Assembly (NCBI GenBank): GCA_008080565.1
Contig: VIKE01000018.1
Coordinates: 1-64,000 of the forward strand
Length of the DNA: 64,000 nt
Direction: 5' to 3'
Origin: Rhodocyclaceae bacterium
GTDB lineage: Bacteria; Pseudomonadota; Gammaproteobacteria; Burkholderiales; Rhodocyclaceae
This document shows, one piece after another, positions 45,303 through 54,528 of this stretch. The notes under the pieces were generated by a model, which did no database searches, was not told where the DNA came from, and saw only the letters and a list, made by a program, of their open reading frames with translations. How positions within the stretch are numbered: position 1 is the first letter of the stretch; every line of letters starts with the position of its first letter. Made by a program: the position numbers and the translations under genes.

Positions 45303-45800
45303 ATGGTTTCTACACATCTGTTTGGGGCGCCCCACGGGGCGTCCCGTTTTTTTATTGTTTTACTGTCACTGCTTTGTCTTTCGTCTGCGTCCTTTGCTGA
45401 AGACTCGGTCGTCGTTAAAGTCGGGAATTCCGATTTTCGGACAGCACACGACGGGCTGATCGAAGCTATCGAGAGCGAAGGCCTGGTGGTCGGCAGCATC
45501 CTGCCGTTTCGCGACATGCTGGCCCGCACAGCCGTTGGTGATGGCACGATCCCCTACGGTGAAGCAGAAATCGTCCAGTTCTGCAGTGCCGTGCTCGCCG
45601 CAGAGCTAGTCCGCGAGGACCCAGTACAACTGACACTTTGCCCGCTGTCCATTGCGCTCTATACCATCAAGGGAAAATCGTCGGAAATCCGGCTGGCGTA
45701 TCGCTCGTCGGGTAACGCGACCGCCGGTCGACTGCGTGCCGAATCGTTGTTGCAGCGGATTGTCCTGCGCGCCGCGGAACTGGCCCGCCTGCGCTGGTAA
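45303..45800 (+). CDS. Secreted DUF302 protein
   Basis: 165 residues: signal-like N-terminus with hydrophobic core FFIVLLSLLCLSSASFAE (about 16-33), then a DUF302 domain (VGNSDFRTAHDGLIEAIESEGLVVGSILPFRDML ... VQLTLCPLSIALYTI). DUF302 proteins are small and often periplasmic, with unclear function. The hydrophobic core is encoded by the T-run of the porin terminator, and the only in-frame ATG (45303) lies before that hairpin, so its mRNA must read through the terminator stem. It is separated by 31 bp from the porin stop and converges on fnr (7 bp between stops). Confidence 0.75.
   Translation: MVSTHLFGAPHGASRFFIVLLSLLCLSSASFAEDSVVVKVGNSDFRTAHDGLIEAIESEGLVVGSILPFRDMLARTAVGDGTIPYGEAEIVQFCSAVLAAELVREDPVQLTLCPLSIALYTIKGKSSEIRLAYRSSGNATAGRLRAESLLQRIVLRAAELARLRW
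45324..45353 (+). terminator. Porin terminator overlapping the DUF302 signal-peptide codons
   Basis: GGGGCGCCCC pairs with GGGGCGTCCC (one G-U pair) around a very short loop, then G and seven T. It is 52 bp after the porin stop and 21 bp after the DUF302 ATG. Confidence 0.82.
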
Positions 45801-45807
45801 GCCTCGC

Positions 45808-46554
45808 TCAGGAGGCGCGGTGGTTCATCAGGGCTTTCAGCCCGTTCACGTTCAGGATGCGAATGTGTTTCTGCTGAACGGCGATATGGCCTTCTTCCTG
45901 GAAGCGGGAGAAAGCGCGAGACACCGTTTCGAGCTTGAGGCCGAGGTAGCTGCCGATTTCCTCGCGCGTCATTCGCAAGTAAAACTCGGCGTGCGAAAAG
46001 CCGCGCGCCGTGAAGCGCTGTGACAGATTGAGCAGGAAGGCAGCCAGTCGTTCCTCGGCGCGCATCGTGCCAAGCAACATCATGACGCCGTGGTCGCGGA
46101 CGATTTCCCGGCTCATCACCTTGTGGAAATGATGCTGCAGCGTGTGGATCTCCCGCGACAGGCCTTCCAGGCGCGAGAACGGAATGGCGCAAATCTCGCT
46201 GTCTTCGAGCGCGATGGCATTGCAGGTGTGGTGTTCGGTACTGATGCCATCGAGGCCGAGCAATTCGCCGGCCATCTGGAAGCCGGTTACCTGGTCGCGT
46301 CCATCTTCAAGCAGCACATCGGTCTTGAAGAAGCCGCTGCGAATCGCATAGATGGCATCAAAAACTTCGCCGGCACGGTAGAGGTGGTCGCCGCGCTTGA
46401 TCCGACGGCGGGTCGATACCAGATCATCAAGACGTTCCAGTTCTTCGAGGCTGAGACCGTACGGCAGGCACAGTTCGCGCAGGTTACAATTGGAACAGGC
46501 TGTCTTGATAACAGACAGCGTGACTTCCTGATTTAACGGGTGTGTTTGAGCCAT
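45808..46554 (-). CDS. fnr: FNR-type oxygen-responsive transcription regulator
   Basis: 248 residues from the ATG at 46554. All four iron-sulfur ligands of E. coli FNR are at the same numbers: Cys20, Cys23, Cys29 and Cys122 (CSNCNLRELC; SEICAIP). The cyclic-nucleotide-binding-like domain is followed by a long dimer helix and a Crp helix-turn-helix with the FNR recognition sequence EIGSYLGLKLETVSRAFSRFQ (E, S and R contacting TTGAT). It is a cytoplasmic [4Fe-4S] oxygen sensor switching on anaerobic and microaerobic genes. It is divergent from hemN, with an FNR box in the 85-bp gap, so it probably controls both itself and hemN. Confidence 0.95.
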   Translation of the reverse strand: MAQTHPLNQEVTLSVIKTACSNCNLRELCLPYGLSLEELERLDDLVSTRRRIKRGDHLYRAGEVFDAIYAIRSGFFKTDVLLEDGRDQVTGFQMAGELLGLDGISTEHHTCNAIALEDSEICAIPFSRLEGLSREIHTLQHHFHKVMSREIVRDHGVMMLLGTMRAEERLAAFLLNLSQRFTARGFSHAEFYLRMTREEIGSYLGLKLETVSRAFSRFQEEGHIAVQQKHIRILNVNGLKALMNHRAS

Positions 46555-46571
46555 TCGCAACCTGCATTCGC

Positions 46572-46585
46572 TTGATCCAAGTCAA
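46572..46585. promoter_or_regulatory. FNR box between fnr and hemN
   Basis: TTGATCCAAGTCAA matches the dyad TTGAT-N4-ATCAA with one change (GTCAA). It lies 54 bp before the hemN ATG and 17 bp before the fnr ATG. Confidence 0.85.
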
Positions 46586-46639
46586 CCATAAAATCGAACC
46601 TTCCGAACATAATCAGACCTACTTTTAGTGGCTGGCCTA

Positions 46640-48043
46640 ATGAATTTCGCAACTGAAAACCTCGTATTCGATCCCCAGATCATCCGCCGTTTTGATGTCA
46701 ACGGCCCCCGTTACACGTCTTATCCGACGGCCGATCGCTTTGTCGAGGCCTTCGATTCTGAGGCAGCGAAAGTCTGGCTTGGCAAACGGAATATCGGCGG
46801 CATAAGCCGACCTCTCTCATTATACTTCCACATACCTTTCTGTAACACTATTTGCTACTACTGCGCGTGTAACAAAATTATCACCAAGGATCACGGGCGT
46901 AGCGCGAAATATCTCCGGTATCTGGCAAAGGAGCTGGATATCCAGGCTGCGGCGCTGGAAGGTCGCGATGGTGAGCACGAAGTTATCCAGCTGCATTGGG
47001 GTGGCGGTACACCAACCTTCCTGTCGCACGATGAAATGCGCCAACTGATGGGTGAAACGCGCAAGCACTTCAAGCTGCTTGAAGGCGGCGAATACTCTAT
47101 CGAAGTCGATCCGCGCAAGGTCGATACGGCGACCGTTGCGCTACTTGGCGAACTCGGCTTCAACCGGATGAGCGTCGGCGTCCAGGATTTCGATGAAAAA
47201 GTCCAAGTCGCCGTCAATCGTGTACAGAGCGAGGAAGAAACCTACAGCGTGATCCGCGATGCACGGGCCAACGGTTTCAAGTCGGTTTCTGTGGACCTGA
47301 TCTACGGCTTGCCGCACCAGACTGTCATGGGTTTCAACCGGACCATCGAGCGGGTATTGGCGATGGATCCGGATCGCCTGTCGATCTACAACTACGCGCA
47401 CATGCCGAGCATGTTCAAGCCGCAGCGCCGGATCAACGATGCCGATCTGCCGTCGGCCGATACCAAGTTGCAGATTCTGGCGCTGGCCATCAAGAAACTG
47501 ACCGATGCAGGCTACGTTTTCATCGGCATGGACCACTTTGCCAAGCCCGATGATGAACTGGCTGTTGCTCAGCGCCAAGGCCGCCTGCACCGCAATTTTC
47601 AGGGCTATTCGACGTATGCCGACTGCGACATGCTGTCTTTCGGCATTTCGTCGATCAGCAAGGTCGGGCCGAGCTACTACCAGAATGTCAAGACCGCCGA
47701 TGAGTACTACGATGCGCTCGATACTGGCTCCCTGCCGGTGTTCCGTGGCATCGAACTGACGGCTGACGACATTCTGCGTCGCTCCATCATCCAGGCCCTG
47801 ATGTGCCATTTCGAATTGTCCATTGAAAGCATTGAAAGCGCTCACCTGATCGACTTCCGCGAGTATTTTGCAGCAGAGCTGGAAGACATGAAGGAAATGG
47901 AGCGGGCCGGGTTGCTCAAGATCGACCGCGAATGGATCACTGTCCTGCCGCCGGGACGTCTTCTGGTGCGCATCATTTCGATGGTCTTCGACCGCTATCT
48001 GCGGGCTGGTCGCCAGCGGGCGACTTACTCCAAAGTTATCTGA
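46640..48043 (+). CDS. hemN: Oxygen-independent coproporphyrinogen III oxidase
   Basis: 467 residues. Radical-SAM enzyme decarboxylating coproporphyrinogen III to protoporphyrinogen IX without oxygen, for haem synthesis under low oxygen. The cluster motif is CNTICYYCAC with Cys68, Cys72 and Cys75 after the family signature YFHIPF; GGGTP lies at about 120, and the ending (LLVRIISMVFDRYLR) is that of true HemN rather than HemW. The ATG at 46640 is preferred; a GTG 12 bp upstream is possible. It is divergent from fnr and carries an FNR box, so anaerobic induction is expected. A terminator follows. Confidence 0.95.
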   Translation: MNFATENLVFDPQIIRRFDVNGPRYTSYPTADRFVEAFDSEAAKVWLGKRNIGGISRPLSLYFHIPFCNTICYYCACNKIITKDHGRSAKYLRYLAKELDIQAAALEGRDGEHEVIQLHWGGGTPTFLSHDEMRQLMGETRKHFKLLEGGEYSIEVDPRKVDTATVALLGELGFNRMSVGVQDFDEKVQVAVNRVQSEEETYSVIRDARANGFKSVSVDLIYGLPHQTVMGFNRTIERVLAMDPDRLSIYNYAHMPSMFKPQRRINDADLPSADTKLQILALAIKKLTDAGYVFIGMDHFAKPDDELAVAQRQGRLHRNFQGYSTYADCDMLSFGISSISKVGPSYYQNVKTADEYYDALDTGSLPVFRGIELTADDILRRSIIQALMCHFELSIESIESAHLIDFREYFAAELEDMKEMERAGLLKIDREWITVLPPGRLLVRIISMVFDRYLRAGRQRATYSKVI

Positions 48044-48058
48044 GCGGTGTGCAGCAAT

Positions 48059-48091
48059 CAAAGCGGGCAGTTAAACTGCCCGCTTTGCTTT
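48059..48091 (+). terminator. Terminator of hemN
   Basis: Eleven-bp perfect stem AAAGCGGGCAG/CTGCCCGCTTT with a 5-base loop, followed by GCTTTTG; 16 bp after the stop. Confidence 0.88.
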
Positions 48092-48106
48092 TGTTGATTC
48101 TGTTCG

Positions 48107-48778
48107 ATGCCTGATTCCGGTTTTCTCGCACTTTTTCTTGTTGGTCTGCTCGGCGGGACCCATTGCGTCGGCATGTGTGGCGGCATTGTTGGCGCCTTGT
48201 CGATGGGCGTCACGGCGCGCTGGTCGATGCATTTCGCCTACAACGGTGGGCGCATCCTGTCCTATGGCGTGGCCGGCGCCATTGCCGGGGCTCTCGGGGC
48301 GGCCAGCATGGGCCTGGAGGGGCAGGTTCCGGCCCGGCTGATTCTTTATTTCATTGCCAATCTGATGCTGGTGGCCCTTGGCCTTTACCTGCTCGGTGTA
48401 ACGCGGGCGCTGGCTTTCACCGAACGTGCCGGACAAAAACTGTGGATCCATCTGCAACCGCTGACCCGGCGGTTTCTGCCGGCACGCAATGTTGGCCAGG
48501 CTTTTCCGCTTGGCCTGCTCTGGGGCTGGTTACCTTGCGGTCTGGTCTATAGCGCGCTGGCCAGCGCGCTGACGGCAGGTTCGGCGACGCGTGGCGGCCT
48601 GATGATGCTGGCGTTTGGCCTCGGAACCCTACCTAATCTATTGTTGGCTGGCATCGTCCTGGCGCGACTGAACGAATTCGTCCGGCGGCCGGTCGTACGT
48701 ACCCTGTCCGGCCTGTTGGTGCTAGGCTTTGGCCTATATGGATTCGTCGGCCTGATCTATTTGTCAGGCCAGCTTTAG
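48107..48778 (+). CDS. SafE/UreH-like membrane protein (sulfite exporter TauE/SafE family)
   Basis: 223 residues with six predicted transmembrane helices. The N-terminal signature LLGGTHCVGMCGGIVGAL holds two cysteines and a histidine in the membrane, and a second WLPCGLVYSAL motif lies near residue 145. In Proteobacteria this subgroup lies with cbb3-oxidase assembly genes and copper ATPases and is suspected to move or bind copper rather than sulfite. Here it follows fnr-hemN and precedes copA, which supports a copper/oxidase link. Start ATG at 48107, 16 bp after the hemN terminator. Confidence 0.8.
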   Translation: MPDSGFLALFLVGLLGGTHCVGMCGGIVGALSMGVTARWSMHFAYNGGRILSYGVAGAIAGALGAASMGLEGQVPARLILYFIANLMLVALGLYLLGVTRALAFTERAGQKLWIHLQPLTRRFLPARNVGQAFPLGLLWGWLPCGLVYSALASALTAGSATRGGLMMLAFGLGTLPNLLLAGIVLARLNEFVRRPVVRTLSGLLVLGFGLYGFVGLIYLSGQL

Positions 48779-48793
48779 TCGGGAAATGACATC

Positions 48794-49219
48794 ATGAAAA
48801 TCCTGTTGCCGGTTGATGGTTCCGAATGTTCCTTGCGCGCGGTTGATCACCTGATTACCCACGTCAGCTGGTTTCGCGACGTGCCGGAAATTCACCTGCT
48901 GCACGTCCATGCGCCGATTCCGATTGGTCGCGTGCAAGCCCATGTCGGCAAGGAAACGCTGCATGCCTATTATCTGGAAGAGGGACAGGAGCATCTGGCC
49001 GCGGCCCAGAAAAAGCTGGACGCGGCCGGGCGTTTTCATACGACGCACATTCACGTCGGCCAGCCAGCCGAGGTGATTGCCAGGGTGGCTGGCGATTTGG
49101 CCTGTGATCTGATCGTCATGGGGTCGCATGGCTGGGGCGGTATTGCCGGGCTGGTCATGGGGTCCGTGGCGAGCCGGACTTTGCATCTGGCGCCTTGTCC
49201 TGTTCTGCTGGTCAAATGA
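48794..49219 (+). CDS. Universal stress protein (UspA family)
   Basis: 141 residues, cytoplasmic. N-terminal [20 protein letters not shown] with the family Asp; C-terminal nucleotide-binding motif [21 protein letters not shown] (the G-2x-G-9x-G(S/T) pattern) indicates the ATP-binding branch. Usp proteins help survival under starvation, oxygen limitation and other stress. It is one of a same-direction gene run between the SafE-like protein and copA; its stop overlaps the copA ATG (ATGA), so translation is coupled. FNR-dependent Usp genes are common, which suits the context. Confidence 0.93.
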   Translation: MKILLPVDGSECSLRAVDHLITHVSWFRDVPEIHLLHVHAPIPIGRVQAHVGKETLHAYYLEEGQEHLAAAQKKLDAAGRFHTTHIHVGQPAEVIARVAGDLACDLIVMGSHGWGGIAGLVMGSVASRTLHLAPCPVLLVK

Positions 49220-51390
49220 CTGAGTCCGAAACGGGCCGGGTCGTCGAGTTTGCCATTGGTGGCATGACCTGCGCAGCCTGTTCGGCGCGCCTCGAGAAGG
49301 TACTCAACCGCCAGGCTGGCATGCAGGCCAACGTCAATCTGGCGGCCGAACGGGCGCGAGTTCGCCTTGCGGTCGGAGCTGATGAAGCTGCCGTGGTGGC
49401 GGCTGTCGCCAAGGCCGGTTTCAGTGCTGCAGTGGTCGACGGGCAAACGCGCGAACGTGAAAAAGCCGCCAAATTGCTGGTCTACCGCAGCGAAATCCGG
49501 CGGTTCTGGATTTCGGTGGCGCTGACCTTGCCGCTGGTCGGCCAGATGTTTTTCATGTTCGGCGAACACGGCCACATGAATGAATTGCCGCGCTGGTTCC
49601 AGCTGGCGTTGGCGACGCCCGTGCAGTTCTGGATCGGCTGGCGTTTCTACGATGGCGGCTTCAAATCCCTGCGTGGCGGCGGCGCCAATATGGATGTGCT
49701 GGTCGCGCTAGGGACCAGTATGGCTTGGGGCTTTTCGACGGTGGTGACGCTGTTCGGGCTCGATCAGCATGTCTATTTCGAAGGCGGGGCGGCGGTCATC
49801 ACGCTGGTCCTGCTCGGCAAGTTGCTCGAAGCGCGGGCCAAGGCGCGGACCTCGGAGGCCATCGAGTCGCTGATCCGCCTGCAGCCGAAGACGGCACGCG
49901 TCGAGCGCGATGGCCAGTGGATCGACATGCCGGTCGAAGCCTTGATGCCGGGCGACGTTTTTCTCGTTCGGCCGGGCGAAAGCGTGCCGGTTGATGGCGA
50001 GTTGATCGACGGTCAATCGAGCGTCAACGAGGCAATGCTGACCGGCGAAAGCATGCCGGTGGGCAAGCGGGCCGGCGACAAGGTTTTTGCCGCGACGGCC
50101 AACGGTCAAGGGGCGATGCGCTGCCGGGCGACCGGCGTTGGCGAACGTACGCTGCTTGCCGGCATTATCCGCATGGTCGGCGAAGCGCAGGGGTCGAAGG
50201 CGCCGGTGCAGCGGCTGGCCGACCGGATTTCGGCGATTTTCGTGCCGACGGTGTGCGTCATCGCCCTCGTCACCTTTGCCGGCTGGTGGTGGTACGCCGG
50301 CGATTTTGCCGAGGCGTTGGTCAATGCCGTCGCCGTGCTGGTCATTGCCTGCCCGTGCGCGCTTGGCCTGGCGACGCCGACGGCGATCATGGTCGGCACC
50401 GGGCAGGGGGCGCGGGCCGGCATCCTGGTGAAAAATGCCGAGGCGCTCGAGCGAGCCGAGAAAATCACGGTGCTGGCGTTGGATAAAACCGGAACGCTGA
50501 CCTGCGGCACGCCGCAAGTGACGGATGTCGTGCCCTACGGCCTGTCGCGCGATGAAGCGCTCGGCCTGGCGGCGGCGCTTGAGGAGAATTCAGAGCATCC
50601 GCTGGCGCGGGCGATCGTTTCGGCGGCTGTTGCAGGCATTTCCACGGTCAACCGGGAAAAAGCCTCAAATTTCAAATCCCTGTCGGGGCATGGCGTCGAA
50701 GGCGATGTGGCCGGCCGGACCTTGCGCCTGGGTTCGCCGAGCTGGCTGGGGCTGGCTGCCGACCCGGCGGTGGGTGATTTGCAGCAGGCCGGCAAGACGG
50801 TGGTGGTGCTGGCCGAAGGCCAGACAACGCTGGCTTTGTTTGCCGTCGCCGATGCCTTGCGGCCGACCTCACGGGCGGCCGTCGAGCGGCTGCGCGAGCG
50901 CGGTATCCGTGTTGTCATGTTGACTGGCGATAATGCGGCAACGGCGGCGGCGATCGCCGCCGAGGCGGGCATTGGCGAGTTCCGGGCAGGTATTTTGCCG
51001 GGCGACAAGGCGGCGGCGATCAACGAATTGAAGTCCGGTGGCGGCTTGGTGGCCATGGTCGGCGATGGCATCAACGATGCGCCAGCGCTGGCGGCGGCTG
51101 ATGTCAGCTTTGCCATTGGCGCCGGTTCCGACGCGGCGGTGGAGGCAGCGGATTTAACATTGATTCGCAGCGACCTGATGGGAGTTGTCGATGCTATCGA
51201 CCTATCGGCGGCCACCTTGGGGAAAATCCGGCAAAATCTATTCTTTGCCTTCATTTACAATGTGATGGGAATTCCGCTTGCGGCGCTGGGGTGGCTCAAT
51301 CCAGTGGTGGCGGGGGCTGCCATGGCGATGAGTTCGGTGTCGGTTGTCTCCAACTCGCTACTTTTGAAGCGCTGGCGGCCGGGGCGCTAG
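49216..51390 (+). CDS. copA: Copper-translocating P1B-type ATPase
   Basis: 724 residues, inner membrane. One N-terminal metal-binding domain with GMTCAACS (Cys19, Cys22), then eight transmembrane helices; the transport motif is CPC (Cys379, Cys381), the phosphorylated residue Asp423 in DKTGTLT, the nucleotide domain has SEHPLA, and the hinge is [11 protein letters not shown] CopA1 pump exports Cu(I) for detoxification, whereas the CopA2/CcoI form supplies cbb3 oxidase; the neighbours (fnr, hemN, SafE) make the latter possible. A dispersed motif at 50641-50677 is translated as [12 protein letters not shown] in the nucleotide-binding domain without evident length change. Translationally coupled to the Usp gene. 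Confidence 0.94.
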   Translation: MTESETGRVVEFAIGGMTCAACSARLEKVLNRQAGMQANVNLAAERARVRLAVGADEAAVVAAVAKAGFSAAVVDGQTREREKAAKLLVYRSEIRRFWISVALTLPLVGQMFFMFGEHGHMNELPRWFQLALATPVQFWIGWRFYDGGFKSLRGGGANMDVLVALGTSMAWGFSTVVTLFGLDQHVYFEGGAAVITLVLLGKLLEARAKARTSEAIESLIRLQPKTARVERDGQWIDMPVEALMPGDVFLVRPGESVPVDGELIDGQSSVNEAMLTGESMPVGKRAGDKVFAATANGQGAMRCRATGVGERTLLAGIIRMVGEAQGSKAPVQRLADRISAIFVPTVCVIALVTFAGWWWYAGDFAEALVNAVAVLVIACPCALGLATPTAIMVGTGQGARAGILVKNAEALERAEKITVLALDKTGTLTCGTPQVTDVVPYGLSRDEALGLAAALEENSEHPLARAIVSAAVAGISTVNREKASNFKSLSGHGVEGDVAGRTLRLGSPSWLGLAADPAVGDLQQAGKTVVVLAEGQTTLALFAVADALRPTSRAAVERLRERGIRVVMLTGDNAATAAAIAAEAGIGEFRAGILPGDKAAAINELKSGGGLVAMVGDGINDAPALAAADVSFAIGAGSDAAVEAADLTLIRSDLMGVVDAIDLSAATLGKIRQNLFFAFIYNVMGIPLAALGWLNPVVAGAAMAMSSVSVVSNSLLLKRWRPGR
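50641..50677 (+). repeat. Dispersed 36-bp motif, copy 14 (inside copA)
   Basis: CCACGGTCAACCGGG, A5, GCCTC, AAATTTCAAAT: strong core and A-tracts. In the CopA N-domain it occupies the variable strand before GHGVEG, where relatives have a segment of similar length. Confidence 0.88.
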
Positions 51391-51411
51391 AAGCAAGAAC
51401 AAGGGGTTTCG

Positions 51412-53169
51412 ATGACCACAGGGGTCGAAAGGATGTCAGTTTTGCAGGCGGCAGCCGGCGATGGCGTGGGCAATCCGCCGGCGCTGACGGAGCAGGAGGC
51501 GATGTTCCGGACGACGATGGAGGCGGCACAGGTCGGCATCTTCGTTCTGCAGGATCAGTGTTTCAAATACGTCAATCCCTATTTGACGCGCCTCTTTGGC
51601 TATTCCGCGGAGGAAATGGTGGGCCACATGGGGCCGCTCGATGTCGTTGTGCCCGAGTTGCATGCCTTCGTCATCGACCAGATGCAGGCCAGGGCCGCCG
51701 GAATCAGCGGGCATCATTACGAGATCACCGCGGTGCGCAAGGATGGCTCGGAGTTTCCAGCCATGGTCTTCGGTTCGCCGTCGGTATTTGATGGACGCCC
51801 GGCATCGGTTGGAACCCTGCTCGATATTTCCTGGCAGAAGGCCGCCGAGCAGCGCATCCGCGAGTTGGCCGACTATGACGTGCTGACCGGATTGCCTAAT
51901 CGCCGCCTGTTGCGCGAACGTTTTGTCCAGTTGCTGGCCGCGGCGGAACGGGACAAGACGGAAATCGCCGTCATCTTTCTCGACCTTGATCATTTCAAGC
52001 GGGTAAATGATTCGCTCGGCCACAGTGTCGGCGACGAACTTCTGGTCGAAGTGGCGCGTCGCCTCGACAGCGTGGTGCGGCGCATCGATACGCTGGCCCG
52101 CCTGGGCGGCGACGAGTTCATTTTTGCCATGCCGGGATTTCATACGGCGGCCGCGGCTGATGTGGCACGTCGCCTGATCGATGTCTTCTCCCGGCCATTC
52201 GAGGTGGCGGGGCATGAACTGACGGTAACGCCGTCGCTGGGCATCAGCATCTATCCGCATGACGGGCAGGATCTCGAAACCCTGCTCAAGAACGCCGATA
52301 CGGCGATGTACCGGGCCAAGGATATCGGGCGCAACACCTTCCAGTTCTACGCTACCGAGATGAACACGGCGACGCTGGATCGTCTGCTCATGGAAAGTAA
52401 TCTGCGGCGCGCCCTGGCGCAGAACGCACAGAACGAATTTGTGCTCCAGTACCAGCCACTGGTCAATCTGCGAACCGGCATGGTGATCGGTGTTGAAGCT
52501 TTGATCCGTTGGCAGCATCCCGAACTCGGCACGATCATGCCGGACAGCTTCATTCATGTCGCTGAAGAAACCGGCCTGATCAACCCGATTGGCGACTGGG
52601 TTCTCTGCGAAGCCTGCCGGCAGGCCAAGGCCTGGTGCGACGAGGGTTTGCCGTCGCTGGTCATGGCCGTCAACGTGGCGCCTGTTCAGTTCAGGCAGCC
52701 GGGATTTATCGAAATGGTGGCCGGCGCACTGGCCTCGTCAGGTCTCGAAGCCAGCTTGCTTGAACTGGAATTAACCGAACGCACTGTCATGCACGATGCC
52801 GACATCAATCTGGGCACGTTGTCAGCGCTCCATCGGATGGGGGTCGAATTGTCGCTCGATGATTTCGGGACCGGCTATTCATCGCTCGCCTATCTCAAGC
52901 GCTTCCCGGTCGGCAAGCTCAAGATCGACCGCTCCTTCGTCAATGATCTGGAAACCGATCCCGACGACTGGGCGATTGCCTCGACCATCGTCAGCATGGG
53001 GCGCAGCCTGCGCATGACGGTGCTGGCCGAAGGTGTCGAAACTGGCGAGCAGCTGGCGCAATTGCGTAAAATGGGCTGCGATATGGCGCAGGGCTATTAT
53101 TTCAGTCGTCCGACATCGGCGGCTGGAATAGCCGAAATCCTTCGCGTTCAACCCTTCATGAACAGGTAA
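51412..53169 (+). CDS. PAS-GGDEF-EAL cyclic-di-GMP signalling protein
   Basis: 585 residues, no membrane helix. PAS/PAC domain (about 25-145), GGDEF domain (about 150-315) with an intact GGDEF motif and an I-site RxxD five residues before it, and EAL domain (about 325-580). In the EAL domain the metal and catalytic motifs EALIRW, VNVAPVQ, LELTE, DDFGTGYSSL, KIDRSFV and AEGVET are all present, so both synthesis and hydrolysis of c-di-GMP look possible. It lies between copA and the copZ-like gene in the same direction; the ATG at 51412 follows GAAGCAAGAACAAGGGG. The signal read by the PAS domain is unknown. Confidence 0.93.
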   Translation: MTTGVERMSVLQAAAGDGVGNPPALTEQEAMFRTTMEAAQVGIFVLQDQCFKYVNPYLTRLFGYSAEEMVGHMGPLDVVVPELHAFVIDQMQARAAGISGHHYEITAVRKDGSEFPAMVFGSPSVFDGRPASVGTLLDISWQKAAEQRIRELADYDVLTGLPNRRLLRERFVQLLAAAERDKTEIAVIFLDLDHFKRVNDSLGHSVGDELLVEVARRLDSVVRRIDTLARLGGDEFIFAMPGFHTAAAADVARRLIDVFSRPFEVAGHELTVTPSLGISIYPHDGQDLETLLKNADTAMYRAKDIGRNTFQFYATEMNTATLDRLLMESNLRRALAQNAQNEFVLQYQPLVNLRTGMVIGVEALIRWQHPELGTIMPDSFIHVAEETGLINPIGDWVLCEACRQAKAWCDEGLPSLVMAVNVAPVQFRQPGFIEMVAGALASSGLEASLLELELTERTVMHDADINLGTLSALHRMGVELSLDDFGTGYSSLAYLKRFPVGKLKIDRSFVNDLETDPDDWAIASTIVSMGRSLRMTVLAEGVETGEQLAQLRKMGCDMAQGYYFSRPTSAAGIAEILRVQPFMNR

Positions 53170-53174
53170 ACGGC

Positions 53175-53381
53175 ATGGAAAACACAGTTATCAAAGTAGG
53201 TGGCATGAGCTGCCAGGGCTGCGTCAAGAACATTACCGGCGTGCTCAGTGGCATGGCGGGTGTGGCCAGCGCCGAAGTCTCGCTCGAGGCGGGCGAGGCT
53301 AAAGTGGCATTCGATCCGCAGGCGGTAACCCGCGATGCACTGGTCAATGCCATTGAAGATGCAGGCTTCGACGCAGAATAA
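53175..53381 (+). CDS. CopZ-like heavy-metal-associated domain protein
   Basis: 68 residues consisting of a single HMA domain (beta-alpha-beta-beta-alpha-beta). The metal-binding motif here is GMSCQGC (residues about 11-17), giving a CxxC pair for Cu(I). Free HMA proteins of this size are cytoplasmic copper chaperones that hand the metal to CopA, encoded 1.8 kb upstream. The gene starts 5 bp after the GGDEF-EAL stop and was probably separated from copA by insertion of that gene. Confidence 0.92.
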   Translation: MENTVIKVGGMSCQGCVKNITGVLSGMAGVASAEVSLEAGEAKVAFDPQAVTRDALVNAIEDAGFDAE

Positions 53382-53416
53382 AAATCAAACAACAACAGTT
53401 TTTCGAGAGAACAGCC

Positions 53417-54463
53417 GTGCCAGAAGAAAAAATCAGATTGACCCAGCTTTCCCATGGCGGCGGCTGCGGCTGCAAGATCGCACCCGCCGTCTTGCAGCAG
53501 ATTCTGGCCGGTGCTCCGTCGGGCATCATCCCGCCGCAATTGCTGGTCGGTACCGAGACCTGCGACGACGCAGCGGTTTATCAGATCAACGCCCAACAGG
53601 CGATCGTCGCGACGACCGATTTTTTCATGCCGATCGTGGACGACCCCTACGATTTTGGCCGTATCGCCGCTACCAACGCCATTTCCGATGTTTACGCCAT
53701 GGGCGGCACGCCGCTCTTCGCGCTGGCCATTGTCGGCATGCCGGTCAATACACTGCCGCTGGAAACCATCGGCAAGATTCTGCAGGGCGGCGAAGCCGTC
53801 TGCCGTGCCGCCTGCATCCCGATTGCCGGCGGCCACACCATCGACTCGGTCGAGCCCATTTACGGGCTGGTTGCCATCGGTATCGTCAATCCGGCCCATC
53901 TCAAGCGCAACTCCGGCGCCAAGCCGGGCGACAAGCTGATCCTCGGCAAGCAGCTTGGCGTCGGCGTCTATAGCGCCGCGCTCAAGAAGGATCAACTCCA
54001 CAGCAGCGACTACGATGCGATGGTCGAAACCACCACCCAATTGAACACGCCGGGGCCCATGCTGGCCTGTCTGGATGGCGTGCATGCCGTCACCGACGTC
54101 ACCGGCTTCGGTCTGGCCGGGCATCTGCTGGAAGTCTGCAAGGGCAGCAATGTGCGCGCTACGGTGCATTACGCCGACCTGCCGCTGCTCGCCCGCGCCC
54201 GCGAGTTTGTCGATGCCGGTCATCTGACCGGCGCCTCGGGGCGCAACTGGGCCAGTTATGGTGCCAGCGTCAATCTCGCGGCGAACCTGGAAAGCGCCGC
54301 CAAAACCCTGGTCACCGACCCGCAAACCTCGGGCGGTCTGCTTGTTTCATGCACGGCCGAAACGGTGACGGAAGTGTTGTCACTGTTCCTGCAGCAGGGG
54401 TTCTCGCACGTTTCCGTGATCGGCGAAGTTAGCGAAGGCGAGCCGGGTATCGACGTTATTTGA
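53417..54463 (+). CDS. selD: Selenide, water dikinase (selenophosphate synthetase)
   Basis: 348 residues. Makes selenophosphate from selenide and ATP, the selenium donor for selenocysteine and 2-selenouridine. The N-terminal glycine-rich loop SHGGGCGCK has Cys17 and Lys20 at the positions of the E. coli catalytic residues; Cys rather than selenocysteine is used. The ATP-binding features TCDDAAVY, ATTDFFMPIVDD and AGGHTIDSVEP follow. The ATG-equivalent start is GTG at 53417, after GAGAGAACA. It implies that the organism uses selenium, for example in a formate dehydrogenase or tRNA, not seen here. Confidence 0.95.
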   Translation: MPEEKIRLTQLSHGGGCGCKIAPAVLQQILAGAPSGIIPPQLLVGTETCDDAAVYQINAQQAIVATTDFFMPIVDDPYDFGRIAATNAISDVYAMGGTPLFALAIVGMPVNTLPLETIGKILQGGEAVCRAACIPIAGGHTIDSVEPIYGLVAIGIVNPAHLKRNSGAKPGDKLILGKQLGVGVYSAALKKDQLHSSDYDAMVETTTQLNTPGPMLACLDGVHAVTDVTGFGLAGHLLEVCKGSNVRATVHYADLPLLARAREFVDAGHLTGASGRNWASYGASVNLAANLESAAKTLVTDPQTSGGLLVSCTAETVTEVLSLFLQQGFSHVSVIGEVSEGEPGIDVI

Positions 54464-54528
54464 CGTGTCGGGTTGATGGGGCATTCGCGCCGGTGCGGGA
54501 CGACAGATTTTTTCGCTATTTGCCTGAC

